The notes below the pieces were generated by a model. The model did no database searches. It was not told where the DNA came from and saw nothing but the letters and a program-made list of their open reading frames with translations. Both the position numbers and the translations under genes were made by a program. From Pontibacter akesuensis (GTDB lineage: Bacteria > Bacteroidota > Bacteroidia > Cytophagales > Hymenobacteraceae), in the NCBI RefSeq assembly GCF_001611675.1, contig NZ_CP014766.1, positions 1,364,001-1,428,000 of the forward strand: 64,000 nt of DNA, written 5' to 3'. Positions 8,827 to 18,409 of this stretch are shown here, in pieces; the stretch's first letter is position 1; each line of letters begins with the position of its first letter.

Positions 8827-8990
8827 AAAAGTTCAGGGTGATAAAGTGTAGATCAGTTTAGCTTCACAACTTAGGCATTTCTAAGTATAAAAAAAACACA
8901 TCCAGCCGATACAAGCGCCTAAAGGCTCCTTCTAAACCATTTGCCCGTGTTACAGTTAAATAAGTAAGACACCAGAAATCAATTGCAACT

Positions 8991-9656
8991 ATGAAAACAC
9001 GTAACAGAACATCAACCACCAGATTATTTTACCTTCTTGGCTGCCTGCTGATGGCAGCTGGCATTTACGGCTGCGTACCCTCCACACAAATAACAGGCAC
9101 CTGGAAAAGCCCCCAGGCTACTGCCAAAACGTTCAACAACGTGGTAGTGGCCGCCATGACGGATGACGTGCAGGCGCGTCAGACCATTGAGAACCAGTTA
9201 GAGGAGCAGCTACAGGCGCGAGGCATCAAGGTAACCAAAAGTATAAACTTGTTCCCGCCAAGCACGATGCAAGGCACCGAGTCGCCTGCTGACATGATGC
9301 TGGACCGCATTACGAGCGACGGGTATGACGGCATTCTGACAGTGGCTGTGGTAGACCAGGAAACGGACACGCGCTATGTACCGGGTACCACGGCGTATGC
9401 ACCGATATCGCGCTTTGGTTATTACAACACGTTCAGGGGGTACTATGGCTATATGTCGCCGACGTTGTACCGCCCGGGCTACTACACGAAGGAGAAAATA
9501 TACTTCCTCGAAACCAACCTGTACGACACCAGCAACGAAAATCTGGTATGGTCTGCACAGTCTAAAAGCTACGACCCGGCCAGCCTGACTTCTTTCGCTG
9601 ACACGTTCTCCGAAATAACCGTGAAGCAGATGGCGAAGGAAAACATCATCAACTAA
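8991..9656 (+). CDS. Putative lipoprotein of unknown function
   Basis: A 221-residue protein with an N-terminal signal ending in IYGC at residue 28, a plausible lipobox. The mature part begins TQITGTWKSPQ, then VVVAAMTDDVQARQTIENQLEEQL, a helix-strand pattern seen in small periplasmic lipoproteins that resemble the TolB N-terminal fold. A Tyr/Gly-rich stretch follows (FGYYNTFRGYYGYMSP, about residue 140). No catalytic residues are evident. It is followed at once by a very strong terminator. Confidence 0.65.
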   Translation: MKTRNRTSTTRLFYLLGCLLMAAGIYGCVPSTQITGTWKSPQATAKTFNNVVVAAMTDDVQARQTIENQLEEQLQARGIKVTKSINLFPPSTMQGTESPADMMLDRITSDGYDGILTVAVVDQETDTRYVPGTTAYAPISRFGYYNTFRGYYGYMSPTLYRPGYYTKEKIYFLETNLYDTSNENLVWSAQSKSYDPASLTSFADTFSEITVKQMAKENIIN

Positions 9657-9665
9657 GTATAGCAA

Positions 9666-9719
9666 CAAGTATAAAAGAAAAGGCCTCCTGTAACTGGGAG
9701 GCCTTTTCTTTTATACTTG
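9666..9719. terminator. 23-bp perfect terminator stem capped at both ends by CAAGTATA
   Basis: Arms 9666-9688 and 9697-9719 are perfectly complementary over 23 bp with an 8-nt loop. The outer ends of the stem are CAAGTATAAA and its complement, so an inverted pair of the dispersed word forms the stem base. The inner part AGGCCTCC supplies the GC core and a T-rich run closes it on both strands. It serves the plus-strand lipoprotein gene and could serve leftward transcripts from cysS too. Confidence 0.9.
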
Positions 9720-9732
9720 CAGTTTAGACATA

Positions 9733-9890
9733 TTACTCGTTATAAAGCACCTGCAGTACAGTTTGCTCCTGCGCTTTCAGGACGTTTTTGCTGATAATGC
9801 CCACAGAATAGGTGTGGTGAAACATCCTAAGTAATCGCTCGGGTTCTGCTGGTTATAATTGAGCAACTTGCTTCGCTGGGCTTCATTTCC
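9733..9890 (-). pseudogene. Possible remnant of a gene downstream of cysS
   Basis: On the minus strand 9825-9733 encodes a 30-residue stretch starting MFHHTYSVGIISK with codon choice like the neighbouring genes and a TAA stop. Immediately upstream, in another frame, about 9890-9826 reads SKLLNYNQQNPSDYL, also with typical codons. Joining the two needs one frameshift near 9826. I do not recognise the family. It may be the decayed C-terminus of a gene once following cysS, or chance. Confidence 0.25.
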
Positions 9891-9949
9891 TCTTGGGGAA
9901 CCGCAGCCGGAAAAAGAGGGCCGCAGAAAAGATTGCCGCCACCTTCAGG

Positions 9950-11446
9950 CTATTCCTCATACGCCCAGTCAATCCCGGTTTTCATGTCCTTTATCACGAT
10001 GCCCTGCTTCTTCAGTTCGGCACGAATGGTGTCTACTTTATCGTACGCCTTCTGCTCCTTTGCTTCCCTGTAAAAGTTCAGCACCAGGTTCAGCACTTCC
10101 TCCATATCACCAACCGGCTCCTCTTGCAGGCCCAATACCTGCAGCACCAGTTCCTGGTAGGTGTCGCGAATGGTATCGAAAGTGCCGCGCGCCAGTTGCT
10201 CCATCGGTATCTGGCCCAAGTATAAACTGTTGATCTTTTTGAGCAGGTTGAACAGCGAGGCGATGGTGCGGGCCGTGTTCAAATCATCGTTCAGGCCACG
10301 GAAGCAGTCCTGCGTCAGTTTCAGCAGTTCCTCGTTCAGTTTTACATCGGGTTCAATCGTGGATGTATCGGCCGGGTACGTCAGCTTCTTGAGCACACGC
10401 AGACCGTTCATCAGCTTCGTGTAGCCTTTGCGTGCCGCCTGCAGCGCCTCGTTGCTGAAGTCGAGGGTGCTGCGGTAGTGCGCCTGAAGTATGAAGAAGC
10501 GGATGGTCATGGGGCTGTACGCCTGCTCCAGCATCTCGTGGTTGCCGCTGAACAGCTCGCTTAGGTTGATGAAGTTGCCCAGCGATTTGCCCATTTTCTG
10601 CCCGTTCACCGTGATCATATTGTTGTGGATCCAGTAGCGGGCGGCATCGGTGTGGCTGCTGCTAGCCTGGCTCTGCGCGATCTCGCACTCGTGGTGCGGA
10701 AACATCAGGTCCAACCCACCTCCGTGAATATCGAAAGTGGTTCCTAGGTACTTGCGGCTCATGGCCGAACACTCCAAATGCCAGCCCGGAAAGCCATCGC
10801 TCCACGGCGAGGGCCAGCGCATGATGTGCGACGGTGAGGCCTTCTTCCAGAGCGCAAAGTCAACCGGCGAACGCTTCTCCGCCTGCCCATCCAGCGTGCG
10901 GGTGTTGCCGATCAGGTCCTCAATGTTGCGGCCGGAGAGCTTGCCATAGTTGTTGTCCTTGTTGTATTTCTCCACATCAAAGTATACCGAACCGTTTACC
11001 TCGTAGGCAAAGCCGTTGTCCAGGATTTCCTGTATCATCTCCACCTGCTCTATTATATGGCCGGAGGCGCGGGGTTCGATGTCGGGCCGCAGCACGTTCA
11101 GTTTCTCCATCTCCTGGTGGTAGATGTTGGTGTAGTGGCTCACCACCTCCATCGGCTCCAGGTGCTCCAGTTTGGCCTTCTTCTGAATTTTATCCTCCCC
11201 TTCGTCCGCATCGTTCTCCAGGTGGCCCACATCGGTTACATTGCGCACGTAACGCACTTTATACCCTTGGTTCTTTAGGTAGCGGTACAGCACATCAAAG
11301 GTAACGGCGCTGCGGGCATGGCCCAGGTGGGGCTCGCCGTATACCGTTGGCCCGCAAACGTACATGCCCACAAAGGGAGCGTGCAGCGGTTCGAAGACTT
11401 CTTTTTTGCGCGAAAGTGTATTGTATAGGTTTAGTTCTTGTTGCAT
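9950..11446 (-). CDS. cysS: Cysteine--tRNA ligase
   Basis: CysRS, 498 residues, charges tRNA-Cys with cysteine in an ATP-dependent reaction. The class I signatures are clear: the HIGH motif as HLGH at residues 40-43 and the KMSKS motif as KMGKS near residue 290. Zinc ligands expected in the family are visible: Cys31 in CGPTVYG, Cys in WHLECSAMS and the His pair in FPHHECE. The C-terminal DALR-type helical domain with [15 protein letters not shown] follows. Length is normal. The start at 11446 is the only Met before the Rossmann fold. Confidence 0.96.
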   Translation of the reverse strand: MQQELNLYNTLSRKKEVFEPLHAPFVGMYVCGPTVYGEPHLGHARSAVTFDVLYRYLKNQGYKVRYVRNVTDVGHLENDADEGEDKIQKKAKLEHLEPMEVVSHYTNIYHQEMEKLNVLRPDIEPRASGHIIEQVEMIQEILDNGFAYEVNGSVYFDVEKYNKDNNYGKLSGRNIEDLIGNTRTLDGQAEKRSPVDFALWKKASPSHIMRWPSPWSDGFPGWHLECSAMSRKYLGTTFDIHGGGLDLMFPHHECEIAQSQASSSHTDAARYWIHNNMITVNGQKMGKSLGNFINLSELFSGNHEMLEQAYSPMTIRFFILQAHYRSTLDFSNEALQAARKGYTKLMNGLRVLKKLTYPADTSTIEPDVKLNEELLKLTQDCFRGLNDDLNTARTIASLFNLLKKINSLYLGQIPMEQLARGTFDTIRDTYQELVLQVLGLQEEPVGDMEEVLNLVLNFYREAKEQKAYDKVDTIRAELKKQGIVIKDMKTGIDWAYEE

Positions 11447-11553
11447 GTTTTACCAGGTATGAACACCGTAAAGGTGTTGCATTTGTAGATAGTCAGCCGC
11501 CCTTCGGGAGCTGCCATATTTGTTTCAAAGCTAAAGATATTGCCCTTTTTCTC

Positions 11554-12753
11554 CTAACGCTCTTCCCTTGCCTTAGGCTTCAGCACGTACGTGGCAGATA
11601 CCGGAAAATGGTCAGACAAATCCATTTCGTAGTGCGTTTCAAAGTTATAGGCCTCCAGTCCTTCACTGTAGAACTGGTTGTCGATGCGCAGGAAAGGGAG
11701 TATGCCGTTGTATGTGCTTCCCAGTCCGCTACCGGCCTCCACAAAAGCATTATCCAGCTCTTCAGCCAGTTCGTTGTAAGTATAGCTGAAGGGAATATCG
11801 TTGAAATCGCCGCAAACAATAACCGGGTAGGGAGACGCCCTTACATGGTCCAGCAGCATCTGCACCTGTGTGGCCCGCGCTACAAACCCGCGCTTCAGGC
11901 GGCGCGCCAGGTTACGGCCTTCCTTCTTGAAACTCGCTTCATCACCAATCGCGGAGTAGGTGTTTTCTATATCTTCCGCTTTGATGCTCATAGACTGCAG
12001 GTGCACCGCAAAAATCCGCACCGTATCTCCCTCCACATCAATATCAGCCCAGGCTACTCGATTAGCGGTCCGCACAGGGGTGTTTGAAAAATGGATAGTA
12101 CCTCCTTTTACAATAGGGTATTTAGAGAAAATAACGATGCCAAGGTTGGCTTTTATTCTGTCCGTTTCATCAGTGGAGGCGAATTTATACTTGTTGTAGC
12201 GCGTACCTATCTTATTAAAGTTGTTATGCTCAATGGAATTTACCCGGCTATAGAATTCTTGCAGGCAGAATACATCGGCAGGGTGGGTGGCTACCCATTC
12301 TATCATGTCATCAGAAACCTGTGGCACTCCTTCCGATATTTTATCATACGCATTGAACACATGCGTATTAAAGCTTAACACCTGCAATGTCTTTGCTCCC
12401 TTGGGCACTTCCTGCTCAAAGTTGATGGCGATGAGGCGGGCGTAGTAGCTCCACCCAAGTATAAGCACGGCAAACGGCAGCACCACAAGCCAGGAACGCC
12501 GTAGCGCCCAGTATATCAGGAAAAAGAAATTGAGCACCAGCGGCACCGGCATAGAGAAAGCCACAAAGCCTGCCGGCCAGAATTCGCTCGGCGGCACCTG
12601 CAGGCTGTACACGCCCGCTAACAGCCAAAGCACCACCACGATGTTGATGATGAGCCAAACGCGCCGCCGTATTTTTTTGAATGTTCCTGACACAAAAGCA
12701 AACTTACAAATTATGAGGCTATCTCTACCAACCCGCTGCCATAATATCTGCAA
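11554..12753 (-). CDS. Membrane-anchored endonuclease/exonuclease/phosphatase family protein
   Basis: A protein of up to 399 residues with two or three N-terminal transmembrane helices (about residues 33-50, 60-80 and 88-108) followed by an EEP catalytic domain from about residue 125. Catalytic segments are LSFNTHVFN, FCLQEFYS (metal-binding Glu), VCGDFNDIPFS and LSDHFPVSA (Asp-His). Members hydrolyse phosphodiesters or phosphomonoesters of nucleic acids or lipids; the substrate is unknown. The domain probably faces the periplasm. The first 20 residues look unlike a normal start, and a GTG at 12693, just before GTFKKIRRRVWL, may be the true start. Confidence 0.82.
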   Translation of the reverse strand: MQILWQRVGRDSLIICKFAFVSGTFKKIRRRVWLIINIVVVLWLLAGVYSLQVPPSEFWPAGFVAFSMPVPLVLNFFFLIYWALRRSWLVVLPFAVLILGWSYYARLIAINFEQEVPKGAKTLQVLSFNTHVFNAYDKISEGVPQVSDDMIEWVATHPADVFCLQEFYSRVNSIEHNNFNKIGTRYNKYKFASTDETDRIKANLGIVIFSKYPIVKGGTIHFSNTPVRTANRVAWADIDVEGDTVRIFAVHLQSMSIKAEDIENTYSAIGDEASFKKEGRNLARRLKRGFVARATQVQMLLDHVRASPYPVIVCGDFNDIPFSYTYNELAEELDNAFVEAGSGLGSTYNGILPFLRIDNQFYSEGLEAYNFETHYEMDLSDHFPVSATYVLKPKAREER

Positions 12754-12927
12754 CGCGGCACCCTAAAACGCACAGCAGTTCAGGTCGAACTATTAATTAC
12801 AGGCTTTTGTTACAGCTTACAGCTTTTACAGGAGTGTATAGTTGTTTTAACACGTTGGCGCCGGCTCCAAAGTATCGCGGAAATTCAGGATGTAATAATT
12901 TAATAAAAGTCATGTAGACATAAAGAG

Positions 12928-12958
12928 TTGTGTATATAATGATTTTGTAGTAAATTTG
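12928..12958 (+). promoter_or_regulatory. Candidate promoter of the rimP-nusA-infB operon
   Basis: TAAATTTG at 12951-12958 matches the Bacteroidota -7 consensus TAnnTTTG. TTG at 12928-12930 lies 20 bp upstream and can act as the -33 element. Transcription would start near 12965, giving a leader of about 60 nt that contains a hairpin. Confidence 0.6.
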
Positions 12959-12982
12959 CAGCAATATTTTTCCAAAGAGCTG

Positions 12983-13015
12983 AGGGGACAAGAAGTCCCC
13001 TTCTTTATTTCTTAA
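12983..13015 (+). promoter_or_regulatory. Terminator-like hairpin in the rimP-nusA-infB leader
   Basis: A 7-bp perfect stem (12983-12989 with 12995-13001, AGGGGAC/GTCCCCT), a 5-nt loop, and a T-rich tail at 13001-13014. It stands between the promoter and the rimP start codon at 13025. In form it is an intrinsic terminator, so it could make expression of NusA and IF2 depend on read-through. That function is inference. Confidence 0.55.
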
Positions 13016-13024
13016 CCGTTCGCT

Positions 13025-13498
13025 ATGGAACTTACAGCAAAGAACATAAGAGAAATGGCGCAGGCGGGCCTGCCGGACAACGACCTGTTCATCGTGGACG
13101 TTTCCGTATCAGACTCACCGGCCAGACCTAAAATTATGGTATTGGCAGACGGAGAGCAGGGTATTACCATAGACCAGTGCGCCACCATCAGCCGCCGCAT
13201 TAACAGACGGATTGAGGAGGAGTTTGGGCCGGACATGTCTTACGTGCTGGAGGTAAGCTCTCCGGGGGTTGATTTTCCGCTTACGCAGCCGCAACAGTTT
13301 AAACGCAACACCGGCCGCAGCCTGAAAGTAAAACTACAGGATGGCACCGAGAAAATCGGCAAGTTGGAGGAGGTAACCGAAGCGGGCCTTAACATGCTGG
13401 AGGAAGTAAAACAGAAAGGCAAGAAGGTAACGTACGTGCCTGTGCAGATACCCTTTGGGGACATTGTAAAAGCAAATGTTGTAATCTCTTTTAAATGA
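13025..13498 (+). CDS. rimP: Ribosome maturation factor RimP
   Basis: RimP, 157 residues, assists 30S subunit maturation. Recognisable segments are LFIVDVSVSDSPARPKIMVLADGEQGITIDQCATISRRI in pieces (the N-terminal alpha/beta domain) and YVLEVSSPGVDFPL, the family hallmark at about residue 75, followed by a C-terminal SH3-like barrel with VKLQDG. It is first in the conserved rimP-nusA-infB order. Only 7 bp separate its stop from nusA, so the genes are co-transcribed. Confidence 0.94.
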   Translation: MELTAKNIREMAQAGLPDNDLFIVDVSVSDSPARPKIMVLADGEQGITIDQCATISRRINRRIEEEFGPDMSYVLEVSSPGVDFPLTQPQQFKRNTGRSLKVKLQDGTEKIGKLEEVTEAGLNMLEEVKQKGKKVTYVPVQIPFGDIVKANVVISFK

Positions 13499-13505
13499 TA
13501 AAATA

Positions 13506-14762
13506 ATGAACAGTTCAATCCTGATCGAGTCGTTCGCCGAATTCGCGAAATTCAAGAACATAGACCGCCCGACCATGATGCGCATCCTGGAGGATGTGTT
13601 CCGCACCATGATCCGTAAAAAGTGGGCCACCGATGAGAATTTTGACATCATTCTGAACGTGGAGAAGGGTGACCTGGAGATCTGGCGTAACCGTGAAATC
13701 GTTGACGACAACTCTGAAGACATCTGGGACTACGATAAGATCAGCCTGTCAGACGCCCGTAAAATAGAGCCTGACTTTGAGGTGGGCGAGGAAGTGTCTG
13801 AGGAGGTGAAGCTGGAGGATTTCGGCCGCCGTGCGGTGCTTACCGCACGCCAGACGCTGATCCAGCGCATCAAGGATATGGAGAAGGAGTTGCTGTTCCA
13901 GAAGTATAAAGACCAGGTTGGCGAAATCATCTCTGGCGAAGTATACCAGGTATGGAACCGCGAAGTGTTGTTGCTGGACCAGGAAGAAAACGAACTGATC
14001 ATCCCGAAAAGCGAGCAGATCCCGAAAGACCGCTACCGCAAAGGAGACCAGGTGCGTGCTGTGGTGCAGCGTGTGGAGATTGTAAACGGTAATCCGAAGA
14101 TTATACTTTCCCGTACCTCCCCTTCTTTCCTGGAGCGCCTTTTCGAGAACGAAGTTCCTGAGATATTCGATGGCCTTATCGCCATCAAGAAAATTGTGCG
14201 TGAACCGGGCGAACGCGCCAAGGTTGCCGTAGAATCGTTTGATGACCGCATTGACCCGGTAGGTGCCTGTGTGGGCATGAAGGGTTCCCGTATCCACAGC
14301 ATCGTGCGCGAGCTGGAGAATGAGAACATCGACGTGATCAACTACACCGAGAACCTGGAGCTTTACATACAGCGTGCCCTGAGCCCTGCAAAGATCAGTA
14401 GCATGAAAATTGACGAGGAAACAGGCCGTGTGTCTGTGTTCCTGAAGCCGGACCAGGTATCGCTTGCCATTGGTAAAGGCGGTCAGAACATTAAGTTGGC
14501 CAGTAAGTTGGTTGACCTGGAGATTGACGTGTTCCGTGAGTCTGAGACGTATGAAGAAGACATCAGCCTGGAAGAATTCACAGATGAGATCGAAGATTGG
14601 GTAATAGCAGAACTAAGACGCATTGGCCTCGACACAGCAAGAAGCGTAATGGCAGTAAGCAAAGAAGATTTGCTGCGCCGCACTGAGCTGGAAGAGGAAA
14701 CCATTGACGATGTGCTTTCCATACTTCGTGAGGAGTTGGAAGAGGAAGAAGAAAATCAATAG
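13506..14762 (+). CDS. nusA: Transcription termination/antitermination protein NusA
   Basis: NusA, 418 residues, binds RNA polymerase and modulates pausing, termination and antitermination. The N-terminal polymerase-binding domain spans about residues 1-130, the S1 domain about 135-200 (GEIISGEVYQVWNREVLL), KH1 and KH2 about 205-350 (VGMKGSRIHSIVRELENE and IGKGGQNIKLASKL), and a helix-hairpin-helix-like C-terminus with an acidic tail ending EEEEENQ. The acidic repeat domains of E. coli NusA are mostly missing, as usual in this phylum. Its own operon carries a terminator-like leader hairpin upstream. Confidence 0.95.
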   Translation: MNSSILIESFAEFAKFKNIDRPTMMRILEDVFRTMIRKKWATDENFDIILNVEKGDLEIWRNREIVDDNSEDIWDYDKISLSDARKIEPDFEVGEEVSEEVKLEDFGRRAVLTARQTLIQRIKDMEKELLFQKYKDQVGEIISGEVYQVWNREVLLLDQEENELIIPKSEQIPKDRYRKGDQVRAVVQRVEIVNGNPKIILSRTSPSFLERLFENEVPEIFDGLIAIKKIVREPGERAKVAVESFDDRIDPVGACVGMKGSRIHSIVRELENENIDVINYTENLELYIQRALSPAKISSMKIDEETGRVSVFLKPDQVSLAIGKGGQNIKLASKLVDLEIDVFRESETYEEDISLEEFTDEIEDWVIAELRRIGLDTARSVMAVSKEDLLRRTELEEETIDDVLSILREELEEEEENQ

Positions 14763-14895
14763 TTGCGAATTGTGCGTTGTTGCGCTAATTTTGAATAGTA
14801 TAAAGCAACGCACTCTCTCTAACCTAAATGGAAAGCTAATGATGTAGCAGCAACTATAATAATAGACAGAACTAAAGACAGCATATTAGAATAAA

Positions 14896-17800
14896 ATGGC
14901 AGAAGAAAAAACAAGGAGGCTTAAACAGGTTGCGACAACTTTAAACATTGGTACTTCCACTATTGTGGATTACCTGTCTGCTAAAGGGGTTGAGGTGGAG
15001 AACAAACCTACCACCAAGATCACGGCAGATCAGTTCAATATGCTGGCTAAAGAATTTGCTTCCTCTATGCAAGAAAAGCAGGAGGCAGACGAGATACACA
15101 TTGGCAAAAAGCCACAGAGTAACCAGGTTATTGAGTCGGAACCAGCGCATGAGCCCAAAAGGACAAGTGAGCCTGAGCAGGAAATCCTGATCAAGAACGC
15201 GAAAGCACCTGAGGCGGCGGCTCCCAAGCAAGAGGAGAAGCCTGTTGAGAAAATTTCATCCAGCTTACCAGGCATCAAAGTACTGGGCAAGATAGACCTG
15301 GATGCAAAAGGCAGACCTGTGCCGAAACCAGCCGAGCCGAAGGCGGAAGCTGCGCCACAGCCAACCCCAGAGCGCGCACCGGTGCCCCCACGGGAAGAGG
15401 AGAAACCAGCTCCGGCACCTGAGGCCAAGCAGCCAGAGGCCCCGAAAGCAGCGGAACAGCCTGCGCCTGCCCCTGCGGCAGAAACGCCTGCTGCGCCAAA
15501 AGCAGCTCCGGCACCCGAGCAACCTGTAGCCAAAGCACCTGAGGCACCTGCCAAGCCTCAGCAGCCGGAAGCACAGGCTTCTCAGCAGCCGGAGGCGGCG
15601 CCAGAAAAGCCAGCCGCACCAGCAACAACCGAAGCAAAAGCAACTCCACAGGAGCCTGCTGCAGAGAAGGCGCCACAGCAACCGGCCACTCCTGCAGCTG
15701 CAGAAGCAAAAGAAAGTACCGAAAATAAAGAGGATATAGAAAAGGTAACACCAAAAGCGAACCAGCTGAAAGGGCTTACTGTACTGGGCAAGATTGAATT
15801 GCCGGTAGAGTCGCGAAGGAAAGGCTCTAAGCCTGTCGCATCTTCTGACGACCGCAACAAGGGTAAGAAGAAGCGCAAACGTATTATAGTAGCCACCGAA
15901 GGTCAGCAGCCAGGTACCGGGCAGCCGGGACAAGGCAACCGCACGCCAGGCGCGGGCCCTCAGGGCAACCGTCCGGCTGGCAGTCGCCCGGTTGGACCAC
16001 CGCCAGGCAGACCAGGCGGCGGAGGTGCCCCAGGCAATCGCCCAGGTGGCAGACCAGCCCCTCGGGGTACTGCGGCACGGCCTATCAAAGCCGAGGTTAC
16101 AGACAAGCAGATACAGGAGCAGATCAAAGCCACGCTTGCCAAACTTAGTGGTGGCAAAGGCGGTGGCGGCGGCAACCGCTCCAAGTACAGACGCGAAAAG
16201 CGCTCAGCCATTGCTGATGCCACGGAAGAACGTAGAATGCAGGAGCAGGCAGAGTCTAAGACTCTGCGTGTAACGGAATTCGTATCGGCCAACGACCTTT
16301 CATCGCTGATGGATGTGAGCGTGAACGACGTGATCAAGGTGTGTATGCAGTTGGGCATGTTTGTTTCCATCAACCAGCGCCTCGATGCAGAAGCCATTAC
16401 GGTGATTGCCGATGAGTTTGGCTACAATGTGGAATTCATCACCTCAGAAGATGAGCAGGCACTGGAGGATACTATAGCCGATGATGAGGCTGACCTGATA
16501 GAGCGCGCTCCGATCGTAACGATCATGGGACACGTTGACCACGGTAAAACTTCCCTGCTCGATTACATCCGAAACGCAAACGTGACTGCCGGTGAGGCCG
16601 GTGGTATCACCCAGCACATTGGCGCCTACAGTGTTAAAACTGAAGGAGGCCGTATGGTTACCTTCCTGGATACACCGGGTCACGAAGCCTTTACGGCCAT
16701 GCGTGCCCGAGGTGCCAAGGTAACGGACGTTGTAATTATTGTGGTAGCGGCTGACGACTCGGTGATGCCTCAGACAAAAGAGGCCATCAACCATGCACAG
16801 GCAGCAGGCTCACCAATCATTATCGCTCTGAACAAGATCGATAAGCCGGGAGCCAACCCGGATAAGGTTCGTGAGGAACTGGCCCAGATGAACATTCTGG
16901 TAGAGGAATGGGGCGGAAAGTACCAGTCGCAGGAAGTATCGGCCAAAACTGGCCAAGGCATACCAGACTTGCTGGAGAAAGTATTGCTGGAGGCTGAATT
17001 ACTTGAACTGAAAGCCAACCCGGATCGACAGGCGGTAGGAACTGTGATTGAGGCATCGCTTGACAAAGGCCGTGGTTATGTGGCTACTGTTCTGGTACAG
17101 ACAGGTTCACTGAAAATCGGTGACGTAGTACTGGCCGGAGCGCATTACGGTAGAGTAAAAGCCATGACAGACCATCGTGGCAAGAAAATGAAGGAAGCAG
17201 GACCATCCACGCCGGTTCAGCTACTTGGCCTGGACGGCGCACCACAGGCTGGTGACAAGTTCCTGGTGATGGAGTCTGAGCGCGAGGCACGTGAGATCGC
17301 TTCAAACCGCTCTCAGGTACAGCGCGAGCAAAGCCTGCGCACACGCAAGCACATTACACTGGATGAGATCGGCCGTCGTTTGGCGATCGGTACGTTCAAG
17401 GAGCTTAACGTGATTGTGAAAGGTGACGTGGACGGTTCGGTGGAAGCACTTGCCGACTCCCTGCTGAAGCTGTCGACACCTGAAGTGCAGGTAAGCATCA
17501 TCAGCAAAGGCGTGGGTGCCATCTCAGAATCCGACGTGTTGCTGGCCTCGGCCTCCGATGCGATCATTATCGGCTTCCAAGTGCGTCCGTCGCAGAACGC
17601 GCGTAAGTTGGCAGAGCAGGAGCAGATTGATGTGCGCCTGTACTCGATTATCTACGACGCGATCAATGAGGTGAAAGACGCCATGGAAGGCATGCTGGCC
17701 CCAACCCTGAAAGAGGAGATTACAGGTAACGTAGAAGTACGTGAGGTATTCAAGATCACGAAGGTGGGTACCATTGCAGGTTGTATGGTGACAGATGGCA

Positions 17801-18009
17801 CGATCCAGCGTAACGCCAAAGTTCGTCTGGTACGCGATGGTATTGTAGTGCACGATGGCGAGATCCAGGCCCTGAAGCGTTTCAAAGACGACGTAGCCGA
17901 GGTAAGACAAGGGTACGAGTGCGGTATCAGCCTGAAGAATTACAACGACATCGAGATTGGTGACATTGTGGAAGCCTACATCGAGAAGGAAGTGAAGCGT
18001 ACGCTGTAG
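14896..18009 (+). CDS. infB: Translation initiation factor IF-2
   Basis: IF2, 1037 residues, is the GTPase that places initiator fMet-tRNA on the 30S subunit. The N-terminal IF2-N helical module (about residues 5-55) is followed by a very long Pro/Ala/Glu-rich linker (about 75-290) and a Gly/Pro/Arg-rich linker (about 335-400). The G domain carries GHVDHGKT at 545-552, DTPGHEAF and NKID. Domains II to IV and the C-terminal fMet-binding domain follow, with [11 protein letters not shown]. The large size comes from the linker, common in Bacteroidota. A 133-bp spacer after nusA contains an 8-bp inverted repeat (14770-14777 with 14806-14813). Confidence 0.97.
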   Translation: MAEEKTRRLKQVATTLNIGTSTIVDYLSAKGVEVENKPTTKITADQFNMLAKEFASSMQEKQEADEIHIGKKPQSNQVIESEPAHEPKRTSEPEQEILIKNAKAPEAAAPKQEEKPVEKISSSLPGIKVLGKIDLDAKGRPVPKPAEPKAEAAPQPTPERAPVPPREEEKPAPAPEAKQPEAPKAAEQPAPAPAAETPAAPKAAPAPEQPVAKAPEAPAKPQQPEAQASQQPEAAPEKPAAPATTEAKATPQEPAAEKAPQQPATPAAAEAKESTENKEDIEKVTPKANQLKGLTVLGKIELPVESRRKGSKPVASSDDRNKGKKKRKRIIVATEGQQPGTGQPGQGNRTPGAGPQGNRPAGSRPVGPPPGRPGGGGAPGNRPGGRPAPRGTAARPIKAEVTDKQIQEQIKATLAKLSGGKGGGGGNRSKYRREKRSAIADATEERRMQEQAESKTLRVTEFVSANDLSSLMDVSVNDVIKVCMQLGMFVSINQRLDAEAITVIADEFGYNVEFITSEDEQALEDTIADDEADLIERAPIVTIMGHVDHGKTSLLDYIRNANVTAGEAGGITQHIGAYSVKTEGGRMVTFLDTPGHEAFTAMRARGAKVTDVVIIVVAADDSVMPQTKEAINHAQAAGSPIIIALNKIDKPGANPDKVREELAQMNILVEEWGGKYQSQEVSAKTGQGIPDLLEKVLLEAELLELKANPDRQAVGTVIEASLDKGRGYVATVLVQTGSLKIGDVVLAGAHYGRVKAMTDHRGKKMKEAGPSTPVQLLGLDGAPQAGDKFLVMESEREAREIASNRSQVQREQSLRTRKHITLDEIGRRLAIGTFKELNVIVKGDVDGSVEALADSLLKLSTPEVQVSIISKGVGAISESDVLLASASDAIIIGFQVRPSQNARKLAEQEQIDVRLYSIIYDAINEVKDAMEGMLAPTLKEEITGNVEVREVFKITKVGTIAGCMVTDGTIQRNAKVRLVRDGIVVHDGEIQALKRFKDDVAEVRQGYECGISLKNYNDIEIGDIVEAYIEKEVKRTL

Positions 18010-18019
18010 AACGTAGCGT

Positions 18020-18086
18020 CAAGTATAAACAACAGAAATCCCCCGGTGGCCCAAAGCTGCCGGGGGATTTCTGTTGTTTATACTTG
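18020..18086. terminator. 27-bp terminator stem after infB, capped by CAAGTATAA at both ends
   Basis: Arms 18020-18046 and 18060-18086 are perfectly complementary over 27 bp with a 13-nt loop. The stem base is CAAGTATAAAC and its complement, the same arrangement as at 9666-9719. The core is CCCCCGG. It begins 11 bp after the infB stop and terminates the rimP-nusA-infB operon. Confidence 0.9.
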
Positions 18087-18195
18087 CAGGATCGTGTAAT
18101 CTGAAGTTGCTCTTGCGGGGCTTCTTACACTAGTTGATTGGCCATACTTACATTTGAATATGGAAACTAAGTTGATTTAACAGGCCTTTTACGTC

Positions 18196-18282
18196 GTCAT
18201 CCTGAAAGGATCTTGTGGGCGAACTAGAATAGCTTTAGTGGAGCGCATCTACCGCTCGCAACCAAAATTCTTTCAGGATGAC
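18196..18282. repeat. Palindromic intergenic element with GTCATCCTGAAAG arms
   Basis: Perfect 13-bp inverted arms at 18196-18208 and 18270-18282 enclose 61 bp that hold a second small hairpin (18241-18245 with 18253-18257). Related CATCCTGA-type palindromes are recurrent intergenic elements in many bacterial genomes as far as I recall. No gene is inside. It has the size and symmetry of a REP or MITE-like unit; copy number cannot be judged here. Confidence 0.6.
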
Positions 18283-18287
18283 AACAT

Positions 18288-18314
18288 AGTATAAAGTAAT
18301 TCTGACTTTATACT
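18288..18314. repeat. Inverted pair of the dispersed AGTATAAA word
   Basis: A 10-bp perfect inverted repeat (18288-18297 with 18305-18314, AGTATAAAGT and complement) with a 7-nt loop, directly beside the GTCATCCTGAAAG element. It has no GC core, so it is not a normal terminator. Confidence 0.6.
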
Positions 18315-18350
18315 TAGCCGCGGCAAACATAGAATCTGGGGACAGCTGAA

Positions 18351-18395
18351 AAACGAACGGGCTGCCCTGGTGGGGCAGCCCGTTCGTTTTTTATG
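18351..18395. terminator. Bidirectional terminator for the 18410-18748 gene
   Basis: A 16-bp perfect stem (18351-18366 with 18374-18389) with GC core GGGCTGCC, bounded by A/T runs on both sides (six T on the plus strand, five on the minus). It lies 20 bp beyond the stop of the small minus-strand gene. Confidence 0.85.
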
Positions 18396-18409
18396 TGCTA
18401 TATAATTGC

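Noticed and set aside
8014..8841. Long plus-strand open frame (275 codons) opposite the amidohydrolase gene
   Set aside because: The minus-strand frame has a signal peptide and metal motifs. The plus frame has no domain-like sequence and is a by-product of GC-rich third positions.
12797..12991. Minus-strand frame of 64 codons upstream of rimP
   Set aside because: It covers the rimP promoter and hairpin region and lacks any conserved pattern.
15265..15933. Minus-strand open frame (222 codons) opposite the infB linker
   Set aside because: It mirrors the Pro/Ala/Glu-rich IF2 linker and consists of low-complexity Leu/Cys/Arg runs.
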